From: CAZFQG01 sp964520785
Lineage (GTDB): Bacteria > Planctomycetota > Planctomycetia > Pirellulales > Thermoguttaceae
DNA length: 48,804 bases
Assembly (NCBI GenBank): GCA_964520785.1
Contig: CAZFQG010000018.1
Coordinates: 1-48,804, forward strand
Direction: 5' to 3'
Below the pieces are notes generated by a model, which had not been told where the DNA came from, made no database searches, and was given only the letters and a program-made list of their open reading frames with translations. Positions 1 to 7,000 of this stretch are shown piece after piece; position 1 is the first letter of the stretch; every line of letters begins with the position of its first letter. Position numbers and translations under genes: made by a program.

Positions 1-497
1 CCGGGAAGGCTCCGCGCGTCGTTGTTCGCGTCGCCGATCCAGGCGACTTTACGCCCTGTGAGGGTTCCGAACACCTGGCGGATCGTAAAAAGATCGGCCA
101 GCGTCTGGCAGGGATGCAGGTAGTCGGTCAGTCCGTTGATCACGGGACACGTCGCGTTTTCCGCCAGCCCGACGACCGTTTCGTGTTTCTTCGACCGGAC
201 GACCACGCCGTCGACCAACTCGCTTAGGACCCGCGCGAAATCGGCAATGCTCTCGCGTTTTCCGAAGCCCACGTCTTCGCCCAAAAAGAGGGACGATCCG
301 CCCAGATGGGCCATGCCGGCCTCGAAACTCACCCGCGTTCGAAGCGACGGCTTCTCGAACAACAGCGCCAAGACGCGGCGAGGGAGAAGCGGCTCGCGAA
401 TTCCGTGTTGGAACTTCTCCTTGAGATCCTCCGCGATCGCGAGAATCCGTTCCATTTCGGCCGCGGTGACGTCGGCCAGTGAAATGAAATGCCGCAT
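1..497 (-). CDS. argF: Ornithine carbamoyltransferase, C-terminal part outside window
   Basis: Transfers the carbamoyl group of carbamoyl phosphate to ornithine, giving citrulline (arginine pathway, cytoplasm). The translation from the ATG at 497 starts MRHFISLADVTAAEME and runs off the left edge after about 165 residues, so only the carbamoyl-phosphate-binding half is present. The phosphate-binding motif EKPSLRTRVSFE (about residues 49-60) and the HPCQTLADLF motif are both intact, as is typical of true ornithine carbamoyltransferases. It lies 56 bp downstream of argD on the same strand and is the last visible gene of an argB-argD-argF operon. The alternative of an N-acetylornithine carbamoyltransferase is less likely given the ordinary SLRTR and HPCQ motifs, but the ornithine-binding C-terminal half cannot be seen. 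Confidence 0.93.
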   Translation of the reverse strand, partial: MRHFISLADVTAAEMERILAIAEDLKEKFQHGIREPLLPRRVLALLFEKPSLRTRVSFEAGMAHLGGSSLFLGEDVGFGKRESIADFARVLSELVDGVVVRSKKHETVVGLAENATCPVINGLTDYLHPCQTLADLFTIRQVFGTLTGRKVAWIGDANNDARSLP

Positions 498-553
498 GGC
501 AACTCCTCTTTTCTCCTACCGCGAAACGCGGATTTCGATGCCTTTGTATGGGT

Positions 554-1750
554 CTAGCTGATCTCCTTCAGCACGGCCCCCAAAACAGCGCAGCCTTCTT
601 CGGCGAGTTCTTCGGTAAGGTTCATCGCCGGCAGGAGGCGGATGACGGTCCCCTGGGTGCAATTGACCAGGAGCCTCCGCTCCATGCATGCCTTGACGAC
701 CGGTGCACCCTCGATCGCCAGTTCGATGCCGACCATCAGCCCGCAGATACGGACGTCTGTGATGACGCCGCATTCCTCTCGCATCGCCTGAAACCTGGCT
801 TGGAAGAATCTCTCCAGACGTTTGGCGTTTTCGAGCAGATTGTCCCGCTCGATCATCTCGAGCGTGGCAAGTCCGGCACGTGCCGCTATCGGATTCCCCC
901 CAAAAGTGGCGGCATGCATTCCGGGGCGGAGGCCGGGGGCGATCTCCTCGGTCGTCAACATGGCCCCTGCGGCAATACCACCGCAGATCGCCTTCGCCAG
1001 CGTGATGATGTCGGGAGTTACGCCGAAACGCTGATAACCGAACCACTCGCCGGTACGGCCGCATCCGGTTTGAACTTCGTCGAAAATCAGCAGAAGGCCG
1101 TTCTGGTCCGCGAGCGACCGGAGTCCCCCGAGGAACCCTTCCGGTGGGACGCGGACTCCCCCTTCTCCCTGGACCGGTTCGATCATGATCGCCGCCGTCT
1201 CGTCGTCGACGAGGGAAGCGACCGCCTCAAGATCACCGAAAGGGGCATAGACGAATCCGGCCATCAGCGGGCCGAGTCCTTCGTGGTATTTCGGTTGCGC
1301 GGTGGCGGTCGTCGAGCCGAGCGTCCGGCCATGAAAGCCGTGCTCGAACGTAATGATTTTGTACTTCTCTTTGGGGGTATAGAGACGCGCCAACTTGATT
1401 GCCGCCTCGTTCGCTTCCGTCCCGCTGTTGCAAAAGAAGGCCTGCCCTTTGAAACTTCGCTCGCTCAGCGCCTTCGCCCAAAGCCCTTGAGGCGTCATGT
1501 ACCAAGAATTGGGGACGTGAATCAGCTTCCCGACCTGATCGCGAACCGCCTCGACCACGAGATCAGGGCAATGCCCCAACAGATTGCATCCCCACCCGGG
1601 AAATAAATCCAGATATCGGTTTCCCTCCGCATCCCAGACGAACGACCCCTCTCCGCGGACGAGCGCGACGGGGAACCGCCCGTAATTGGGAATGACGTAC
1701 CGGTCGAAAAGCTCGATGGTCTCTCGCGAGGAAAGGGATTGTTCCGACAT
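554..1750 (-). CDS. argD: Acetylornithine aminotransferase (class III, PLP)
   Basis: Pyridoxal-phosphate enzyme converting N-acetylglutamate semialdehyde and glutamate to N-acetylornithine and 2-oxoglutarate in arginine synthesis. The 398-residue protein has the usual family length. The cofactor-binding SGTEANEAAIKLAR stretch is at about 109-122, the FDEVQTGCGRTG segment (Asp224, Glu225) precedes the Schiff-base lysine in TLAKAICGG (Lys253), and TFGGNPIAARA follows. It lies between argB (51 bp stop to first base) and argF (56 bp), all on the minus strand, which supports ArgD over the related succinylornithine or 4-aminobutyrate transaminases. A side activity as N-succinyldiaminopimelate aminotransferase in lysine synthesis is common in the family and cannot be excluded. 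Confidence 0.93.
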   Translation of the reverse strand: MSEQSLSSRETIELFDRYVIPNYGRFPVALVRGEGSFVWDAEGNRYLDLFPGWGCNLLGHCPDLVVEAVRDQVGKLIHVPNSWYMTPQGLWAKALSERSFKGQAFFCNSGTEANEAAIKLARLYTPKEKYKIITFEHGFHGRTLGSTTATAQPKYHEGLGPLMAGFVYAPFGDLEAVASLVDDETAAIMIEPVQGEGGVRVPPEGFLGGLRSLADQNGLLLIFDEVQTGCGRTGEWFGYQRFGVTPDIITLAKAICGGIAAGAMLTTEEIAPGLRPGMHAATFGGNPIAARAGLATLEMIERDNLLENAKRLERFFQARFQAMREECGVITDVRICGLMVGIELAIEGAPVVKACMERRLLVNCTQGTVIRLLPAMNLTEELAEEGCAVLGAVLKEIS

Positions 1751-1801
1751 GAGAAAAAATACTCCTACTACAAAAACGAATAAATGAGGTGGGGTGTCGG
1801 A

Positions 1802-2677
1802 TCAGGCGGTGATTTCGGTCCCAACCCCCTTGCTGGTGTAAACCTCCAGCAAAAGGGAGTGGCGGAGGCGGCCGTCGATGATATGTACCTTCCGGACGCC
1901 GTTCTCGATCGTCTCGACGCAGGCCTGGACCTTGGGGATCATTCCGGCGTCGATCGCTCCGGAGACGATCAAATCGCCGGCTTCCCTCGTGGTTAGCGAG
2001 TGGATCAACGATTCCTCGTCCTCCTTACGGCGGCGGACGCCGTTAACGTCGCTTAAAAAGACGAGTTTTTCCGCCTCCAGGGCCTGAGCAACCGCCGTCG
2101 CCGCGGTGTCGGCGTTGACGTTGAGCTTCTCGCCGTCCCGGGAGATGCACATCGATGGAATAACCGGAACGACGTTCCGGCGACACAAGTCGCGGACGAT
2201 CCGCGTATCGACCCGGGTGACTCTTCCGACGTGTCCCAAATCGATCCGTTCGCCGTTACCCCCATTAAGGGTGATCCGTTCACCGAAGAGAACATTGTTC
2301 GTCGCGAAACTCAGCGATTCGGCATCGCCCCCCAATGTGTTGATCCGCTCGACGATTCCGCGGTTGACCTCGCCGGCGAGAATCCGTTCCACGACCTCCA
2401 GGGCCGCGTCGTCGGTGTATCGCCGCCCCTGGATGAACCTTGCCTCCAACCCAGCCTCGGCCATTGCCCGACTGATTGCCGCGCCGCCGCCATGCACGAT
2501 AACCGGGTGCATGCCGACGGTCTCCATGAATACGACATCGAGCAATAGATGGCCCAGGGCGTGCGGGTCCTCCATCACGCTGCCGCCGAGCTTAATGACC
2601 GTGATTTTCCCGCGGAACTCGCGGATCCACCGCAGCGCCTCGATGAGAACGTCGGCCTTTTCAATCGCACGTTGCAC
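1802..2677 (-). CDS. argB: Acetylglutamate kinase
   Basis: Phosphorylates N-acetylglutamate, the second step of arginine synthesis. The amino-acid-kinase signatures are present: VIKLGGS near the N-terminus, the glycine-rich VHGGGAAIS loop, a RYTDD substrate segment, and NVNADTAATAVAQAL followed by FLSDVNGV. The start is uncertain: the open frame extends to a TTG at 2722, but the family normally begins about 20 residues before the KLGG motif, which favours the GTG at 2677 (291 aa). A GGAGGA sequence lies 12 bases ahead of it; a GTG at 2689 abuts that sequence and is less likely. First gene of the argB-argD-argF operon. The arginine-sensitive, hexameric form of the enzyme carries an extra N-terminal helix like the one seen here, so feedback inhibition by arginine is plausible but inferred. 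Confidence 0.9.
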   Translation of the reverse strand: MQRAIEKADVLIEALRWIREFRGKITVIKLGGSVMEDPHALGHLLLDVVFMETVGMHPVIVHGGGAAISRAMAEAGLEARFIQGRRYTDDAALEVVERILAGEVNRGIVERINTLGGDAESLSFATNNVLFGERITLNGGNGERIDLGHVGRVTRVDTRIVRDLCRRNVVPVIPSMCISRDGEKLNVNADTAATAVAQALEAEKLVFLSDVNGVRRRKEDEESLIHSLTTREAGDLIVSGAIDAGMIPKVQACVETIENGVRKVHIIDGRLRHSLLLEVYTSKGVGTEITA

Positions 2678-2738
2678 CGCTTGGAACACTCCTCCGCGAG
2701 GGACCAACCGCTTACGGGTCAAAGCATTAAAACGAACA

Positions 2739-2766
2739 CCCCTCGCGCGTTCTCAACGGCGAGGGG
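2739..2766 (-). promoter_or_regulatory. 5' leader hairpin of the arg operon
   Basis: Perfect 8-bp inverted repeat CCCCTCGC/GCGAGGGG (2739-2746 and 2759-2766) with a 12-nt loop. With the promoter at 2776-2803, the predicted transcript of the arg operon starts near 2769, so the hairpin would sit at the extreme 5' end of the mRNA. On that strand it is followed by TGTTCGTTTT, so it could act as a weak attenuator or as a 5' stabilising stem. Confidence 0.5.
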
Positions 2767-2775
2767 AAACCGGTG

Positions 2776-2803
2776 ATTTTATATGTTCAAAAGGGTCCGT
2801 CAA
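2776..2803 (-). promoter_or_regulatory. Housekeeping-type promoter of the arg operon
   Basis: On the minus strand a -35 box TTGACG (2798-2803) and a -10 box TAAAAT (2776-2781) are separated by 16 bp. They point into argB about 100 bp downstream. Each box differs from the sigma-70 consensus at one position. Confidence 0.6.
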
Positions 2804-2985
2804 TAGTCTCGCTCGACCCAATTCCCGCTAATCCCCATTTTTTGCTTCAGTTTTTCTTGGCTGGGCTCAGCTTGTCTGGGTTCTCAGCGGCACGCAGTCA
2901 TCACGGATCGTCTAAAAAATCTTTCCTTCTTTTATCCCTAGGCGCAATTCTCTTTTTTGCCCCACAATTTGTGGCGCGTCGGCTA

Positions 2986-3014
2986 TTGCAAGAAAAGGTA
3001 TACCATAGTATAAT
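2986..3014 (+). promoter_or_regulatory. Promoter with palindromic GGTATACCATAGTATAAT element
   Basis: A perfect -10 box TATAAT (3009-3014) lies 17 bp after a -35-like TTGCAA (2986-2991), about 80 bp ahead of the DUF1559 gene at 3095. The -10 is the right end of an 18-bp element (2997-3014) that is repeated with a single base change, on the other strand, ahead of the esterase gene near 33.77 kb. The core TATACCATAGTATA is nearly self-complementary. Confidence 0.6.
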
Positions 3015-3094
3015 CCTCAATAGTCGAGGGGCTTTTGCCGTGCGCCCATCAATCGAAACACAAAGAAATGGAACTTCAGCCTCAAGGGGATGAG

Positions 3095-4069
3095 ATGAAA
3101 GAGAATCCACGAAAAGGCTTTACCCTCGTCGAACTTCTGGTCGTCATCGCCATTATCGGCATTCTGATCGCCCTGCTCCTGCCGGCCGTACAGGCCGCGC
3201 GCGAGGCCGCCAGACGCATGCAATGCACTAACGGGCTGAAGCAGCTCAGCCTCGCCATGCTGACTTATGAGAACGCCGCCGGTACGATGCCGATGGGGCT
3301 AGTCGGCTCTTGGGCCGGCGGCGCCAGCGCCTCGGGGAACGCCGGCTGGCCGGGCCACACCTGCCAGGCGCTATTATTGCCCTACATCGAGGAACGCGGT
3401 TATGCCGAGCAATACAACTTCGACTACCGTGCGCTCGAAGTGGATGCGGCAAGAGGCGTACTGAATCGGCAGGTGATCGCCAGAAGCATCGCCGCGTTCA
3501 ATTGTCCGAGCGACCCGAGCACCGGGTCTGATCCGAAAAACGTCGGCTACGCGCACTCCAATTTCGTGGTGAGTCTCGGCGTAAACAAGTCGGTTCACCG
3601 AAAGAACGGCTATGATATCCTCGAAACGGACGGCGCGTTTGAAGTCGATCGAGCCCGGAATATCCGCGATTTCCAGGATGGAACGGCCACGACGGCCGTC
3701 GCCAGCGAGGTCCTCGCGGGACGCGATGAAACCCTCAGCGGGGTCTGGGACGCGCGCGGGATGTGGGGAATCCACTATGTCGGATCGTTCGCCTATACCC
3801 ATGACGACACCCCGAATACCGGTTTCGGCGACTCCCTGTCGACGTTCAGCTACAAACGTTGTATCGATTATGAACGGATGCCTTGTGACGACGCCGCCGG
3901 CAGTAGTTGGACCCAGGCCCACGTCGCTGCACGAAGCAATCATCCCGGCGGCGTGAACGTGGCTTTCGCCGACGGCCACGTGACGTTCATCACTGATACC
4001 ATCAACCACCAAATCTGGCAGTGGATCGGCCGGATCGACGATGGGAATACCGTCCCTTCGGACTTCTAG
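3095..4069 (+). CDS. DUF1559 protein with prepilin-type N-terminus
   Basis: A 324-residue protein of the large planctomycete DUF1559 family. It starts MKENPRKGFTLVELLVV: a short basic leader, a prepilin-peptidase site (G before FTLVE) and a single hydrophobic helix continuing with the family's AAREAARR segment. The C-terminal H-x9-DG motif is present (HPGGVNVAFADGHV). It is probably processed like a type II secretion pseudopilin and exposed at the envelope; the molecular role of the family is unknown. The ATG at 3095 is preferred because AAGGGGATGAG lies just upstream; the frame is open further upstream (ATG at 3068), but those residues add nothing to the leader. It is followed 74 bp later by a lipoprotein gene, a common pairing for this family. 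Confidence 0.88.
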   Translation: MKENPRKGFTLVELLVVIAIIGILIALLLPAVQAAREAARRMQCTNGLKQLSLAMLTYENAAGTMPMGLVGSWAGGASASGNAGWPGHTCQALLLPYIEERGYAEQYNFDYRALEVDAARGVLNRQVIARSIAAFNCPSDPSTGSDPKNVGYAHSNFVVSLGVNKSVHRKNGYDILETDGAFEVDRARNIRDFQDGTATTAVASEVLAGRDETLSGVWDARGMWGIHYVGSFAYTHDDTPNTGFGDSLSTFSYKRCIDYERMPCDDAAGSSWTQAHVAARSNHPGGVNVAFADGHVTFITDTINHQIWQWIGRIDDGNTVPSDF

Positions 4070-4143
4070 AAACACCGACTCCCGGAGGCAATGGTCGGCG
4101 GTGTCGCGGACCATTGCTTCAGCGAATTACCTTTTTTCTTCTC

Positions 4144-4578
4144 ATGAAACCCCATTTGCCATCCATCGCGATGCGAACACTACTGCTTTCGTCCCTGCTT
4201 CTGGTTATCGTAGCCGGATGTGGAGACACGCGGCGCCAAAGCATTCAGGGGACGGTGAAGCTTGACGGCCAGCCTCTCCCGGCGGGCTCGATTCGTTTCG
4301 TTCCGACACAGGGGGCGGAGGGTCCCTCGGCGGGGGCGGAAATCGTCGACGGCAAGTTTCAAGTTCCCAAGGCGACCGGCACCTTCGCCGGGACTTTCCA
4401 GGTGCAGGTTACTGCGTCGAGGCCCGCCCAAACGCTCATGCGGAATCCGGAAACCGGCCAAATGGTCCGCGGATTGGAGCAGTACATCCCCGCCAGATAC
4501 AACCGCCAGACCGAGCTGACCGCGGAGGTGAGGGCGGGCGAGGAGAACGACTTCACCTTCGAATTGCATTCGCGGTAG
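4144..4578 (+). CDS. Small lipoprotein with a carboxypeptidase-regulatory-like fold
   Basis: A 144-residue exported lipoprotein. The N-terminus carries the hydrophobic run LLLSSLLLVIVAGC, with a lipobox VAGC that predicts lipidation of the cysteine at residue 26 (17 if translation starts at the second ATG, 4171). The mature part begins with IQGTVKLDGQPLPAGSIRF and continues with GKFQVPKATGTFAG, a pattern of planctomycete lipoproteins with a transthyretin/CNA-B-like beta sandwich, often encoded beside DUF1559 genes. No ribosome-binding site stands out ahead of either ATG. The function is unknown; the position 74 bp after the DUF1559 stop suggests joint expression. Confidence 0.8.
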   Translation: MKPHLPSIAMRTLLLSSLLLVIVAGCGDTRRQSIQGTVKLDGQPLPAGSIRFVPTQGAEGPSAGAEIVDGKFQVPKATGTFAGTFQVQVTASRPAQTLMRNPETGQMVRGLEQYIPARYNRQTELTAEVRAGEENDFTFELHSR

Positions 4579-4764
4579 CCGACCGGCATAATCTCGTGCT
4601 AGTGTCGCCAGACGCGCCTCGTCGAACGTGACGTATCCTCCCGGCGGACTGAAACGCCAAACCGGGTAATCCCGTTCGGCTCGGAGAGGGCGCGGATCGC
4701 CCGGAATGGGACCCATCCCCTCGATCTCTCCCTGCGATCGCGGGGTGCCTCGCCTCGACTCGGA

Positions 4765-5388
4765 TTATGAACTCCATTCGCCGTGGTCGATCAACTCGAC
4801 CAATCGGGGTAGCAGACGCCGCGCGGCCCGGGCGCGGTGGCTGAGCATCGCTTTGCTTTGAGGGCCAAGCTGTCCGAAGGTCCGATGGTATTCGATCACC
4901 TCGAAGAGCGGATCGTATCCGAAACCGTGCGCTCCTTTGGGCTCAAAGCCGATGCGGCCGCGGCAGAATGCCTCGCTTTCGGCGCGCACCGTTCCGGAAG
5001 GGTCGCAAAGCGTCATGTGGCAGACATAATGCGCGGCCCTTTTTCGCGGGGGCACGTCTCCCAGCATCTCTAGTAGCTTACGGTTGTTCGATTCGTCATC
5101 CGCGTCCGGACCCGCATAACGGGCACTGTAGATGCCGGGTGCGCCATCCAACGCATCAACGGCCAGGCCGCTGTCTTCCCCGAGGGCCCAAAGCTGTAGG
5201 TGCGCGGCCTGTCCGATCGCCTTCAAAGCCGCGTTCGCGGCGAAGCTTTGTCCGTCTTCGACGACCTCGGCGACCGAGTCGAAATCGGCCAGGGTACGGA
5301 CCTCCAGACCGACCGGACCGAACAATTCGGCCAACTCGATTCCCTTTTTTCGGTTTCCCGTAGCTAATACGAGGAGCGGTCGGGGCAT
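4765..5388 (-). CDS. rdgB: XTP/dITP diphosphatase (non-canonical purine NTP pyrophosphatase)
   Basis: Hydrolyses dITP, XTP and related damaged purine nucleotides to monophosphates, keeping them out of DNA and RNA. The 207-residue protein has the Ham1/RdgB signatures in order: LLVLATGNRKKGIEL at the N-terminus, DSGLAVDALDGAPGIYSARYAG around residues 72-91, and GFGYDPLFEV near 165. The start is set at the ATG at 5388 because GGTAAGG lies six bases upstream; ATG 5394 and TTG 5403 are in frame and possible. The upstream gene on the same strand ends at 5397, so the two are probably co-transcribed. Confidence 0.92.
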   Translation of the reverse strand: MPRPLLVLATGNRKKGIELAELFGPVGLEVRTLADFDSVAEVVEDGQSFAANAALKAIGQAAHLQLWALGEDSGLAVDALDGAPGIYSARYAGPDADDESNNRKLLEMLGDVPPRKRAAHYVCHMTLCDPSGTVRAESEAFCRGRIGFEPKGAHGFGYDPLFEVIEYHRTFGQLGPQSKAMLSHRARAARRLLPRLVELIDHGEWSS

Positions 5389-5396
5389 CTGCATCC

Positions 5397-6545
5397 TTAC
5401 CAAAGAGATCGAGCGTCGGCGTTTTGCAGGCCGCCGACAACGCTCCGCCGCGGGACCTCGACCGGAATCGGCTGAATATCGAACGGAATGCCGTCAAGTG
5501 ACTGGGGAGCCAATGCCCCGCCGGAAAGGCCGGGCCCGGCTTGGGGGGCGGCCTTGAAGGTCTCGATAACCGCCAGAACTTCCGGATTGATCTCGATCCG
5601 CCCATCTTGACGCGGTGTTCCGACGCCGGCAAAACTTCCCACGGTAACGATACTGCTGTATCGGTCGTGGAACTCGTACGCGTCGTATCCTTTGATCCGC
5701 AGCGCCTGCGTTAACCGGTGTGCTTGGTCGGCCGCTTCGGCCAGCTTCGAGCCGGAGGTCTTGCGCCCTTTCCCCAATTCCGCTTGGATTTTCTTCTGAT
5801 CCAGAATCGACTCTCCCTTGAAAGTCGCGACCTGAACGGTGTATTTGCCCGGGCAATCCAACAAGCAGTGTTTGACACCTTCATTCATTTCGGCAACAAA
5901 ACGGTCCACCCCCTTGGGGACGAAGTACTCATTCGGCAGAAGTGGATTGGTCGTCACGAAGGCGTGCCCCAACGGTCCTTTCAGTTCGTCGTTGCTGTTG
6001 ATAGCGCGCTTGAATTCTCGTTGCAGCATTCGCCACGCGGCCAACGATTGGTTCGTCCTTCTGCGGTTTTCGAGATTCAGGCACTCCGGCCGCGAATGCT
6101 TCAGCTTGTGGAGCACTTGCTGGGCATCGGGCGAATCCACCGCATCGAAATGCCCGACCATGACGGCGATCTCGTTCACTTTTTCGCCGTTTTGGTATTT
6201 CATTTTCATGGAGTTTCCGAACTTATCGATTCTGCGGCCTTCCACCGTCTTCGCAAAGTCGAATTCCTGGCGATGCATGTACGCGGGAACCTTGTAGCGG
6301 CTGCGCAGCTCCAAGACCAACTCCCTCGCCTGATTCTCGGCCCCTTCCCCTGAGAAACTCGTGGCGAGAATCAGCCACGGTCCGTGACCCTCCTCAAGAA
6401 GATAGTCCTTATTGGGGTCGGCCTCAACCTTCTGCATAGTCACAAGCCTCTCCCAGGGAGGAGCCGCTAATCCGATGGACGGAACTGCGACCGAACAGGG
6501 GGCAATGGAAAATAATAATAAACATGCAAATATGAGTCTAGCCAT
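5397..6545 (-). CDS. Exported protein with a possible C-terminal SPOR-like segment
   Basis: No named family recognised. The 382-residue product has a clear N-terminal signal peptide (basic start, hydrophobic LIFACLLLFSIAPCSVA, then SIGLAAPPWE). The mid part contains WLILATSFSGEGAENQARELV, where a residue-pair pattern recurs in the second half as YTVQVATFKGE... and AHRLTQALRIKGYDAYEF...SIVTVGSF. The second copy resembles the layout of SPOR peptidoglycan-binding domains (beta-alpha-beta, then a VxVGxF strand). A role at the cell envelope is therefore plausible but is inference. The ATG at 6545 is preceded by GAGGA at an eight-base distance and is preferred over the in-frame TTG at 6560. It lies directly upstream of rdgB on the same strand (8 bp gap). 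Confidence 0.72.
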   Translation of the reverse strand: MARLIFACLLLFSIAPCSVAVPSIGLAAPPWERLVTMQKVEADPNKDYLLEEGHGPWLILATSFSGEGAENQARELVLELRSRYKVPAYMHRQEFDFAKTVEGRRIDKFGNSMKMKYQNGEKVNEIAVMVGHFDAVDSPDAQQVLHKLKHSRPECLNLENRRRTNQSLAAWRMLQREFKRAINSNDELKGPLGHAFVTTNPLLPNEYFVPKGVDRFVAEMNEGVKHCLLDCPGKYTVQVATFKGESILDQKKIQAELGKGRKTSGSKLAEAADQAHRLTQALRIKGYDAYEFHDRYSSIVTVGSFAGVGTPRQDGRIEINPEVLAVIETFKAAPQAGPGLSGGALAPQSLDGIPFDIQPIPVEVPRRSVVGGLQNADARSLW

Positions 6546-6682
6546 CGATGGATTCCTCAAGTTTGGGTACCTTCGCGCAAAGGCCGAATTCGTACAAGTG
6601 GGATAGAAACTGGATTTCCCTAAAGTGGGCGGATTCTAGCAAACGCCGCGAAACGGTTCCAGGCCGGTTTTGACGTAATGGC

Positions 6683-6708
6683 TGTCCCCTATTAATGTCC
6701 CCTATTAA
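6683..6708. repeat. Tandem 13-bp repeat TGTCCCCTATTAA x2
   Basis: TGTCCCCTATTAA occurs twice head to tail (6683-6695 and 6696-6708), and the end of the second copy forms a CCCCT-ATTA-AGGGG hairpin with the following Gs. Similar GTCCCCTATT motifs occur as dispersed intergenic elements near REP-type transposases in other bacteria, so this may be a remnant of such an element. No transposase gene adjoins it. Confidence 0.6.
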
Positions 6709-6741
6709 GGGGGCTTCATCTTTCCAGAATGCTGCCATTGG

Positions 6742-6770
6742 TTGACATTGCGAAATGGTCTTGATAGAGT
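6742..6770 (+). promoter_or_regulatory. Promoter for the first LamG-like PEP-CTERM gene
   Basis: A perfect -35 box TTGACA (6742-6747), a 17-bp spacer and the -10-like TAGAGT (6765-6770); TAGAAT follows just after. This would leave a 5' leader of about 220 nt ahead of the coding start at 7001, in which I see no other gene. Between 6546 and 7000 the only other structure is the tandem repeat at 6683-6708. Confidence 0.5.
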
Positions 6771-7000
6771 AGAATCGTTGGAGTTGGCATAATTGGTATA
6801 GGTGTGTTCATTCAAGGCGGTTTGAGTCTTCCGTGCTTCGAGTTCCGATTCGTGCTCGTGCGATATCGCTCAGCCGCGAAACGGTCATCGACCACCTCCG
6901 GCCCTCGATAGAACGCTCCCCCGCACCCGTCGGAAGAACCAGCGCGGTCGGGTTCGGTACGGTTTGAAATGATTTCTGGTTGAAGATGACGAGGAGAACA

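Noticed and set aside
548..1606. Long plus-strand frame of 352 residues opposite argD.
   Set aside because: It mirrors the codon bias of argD; the argD frame carries the full set of aminotransferase motifs.
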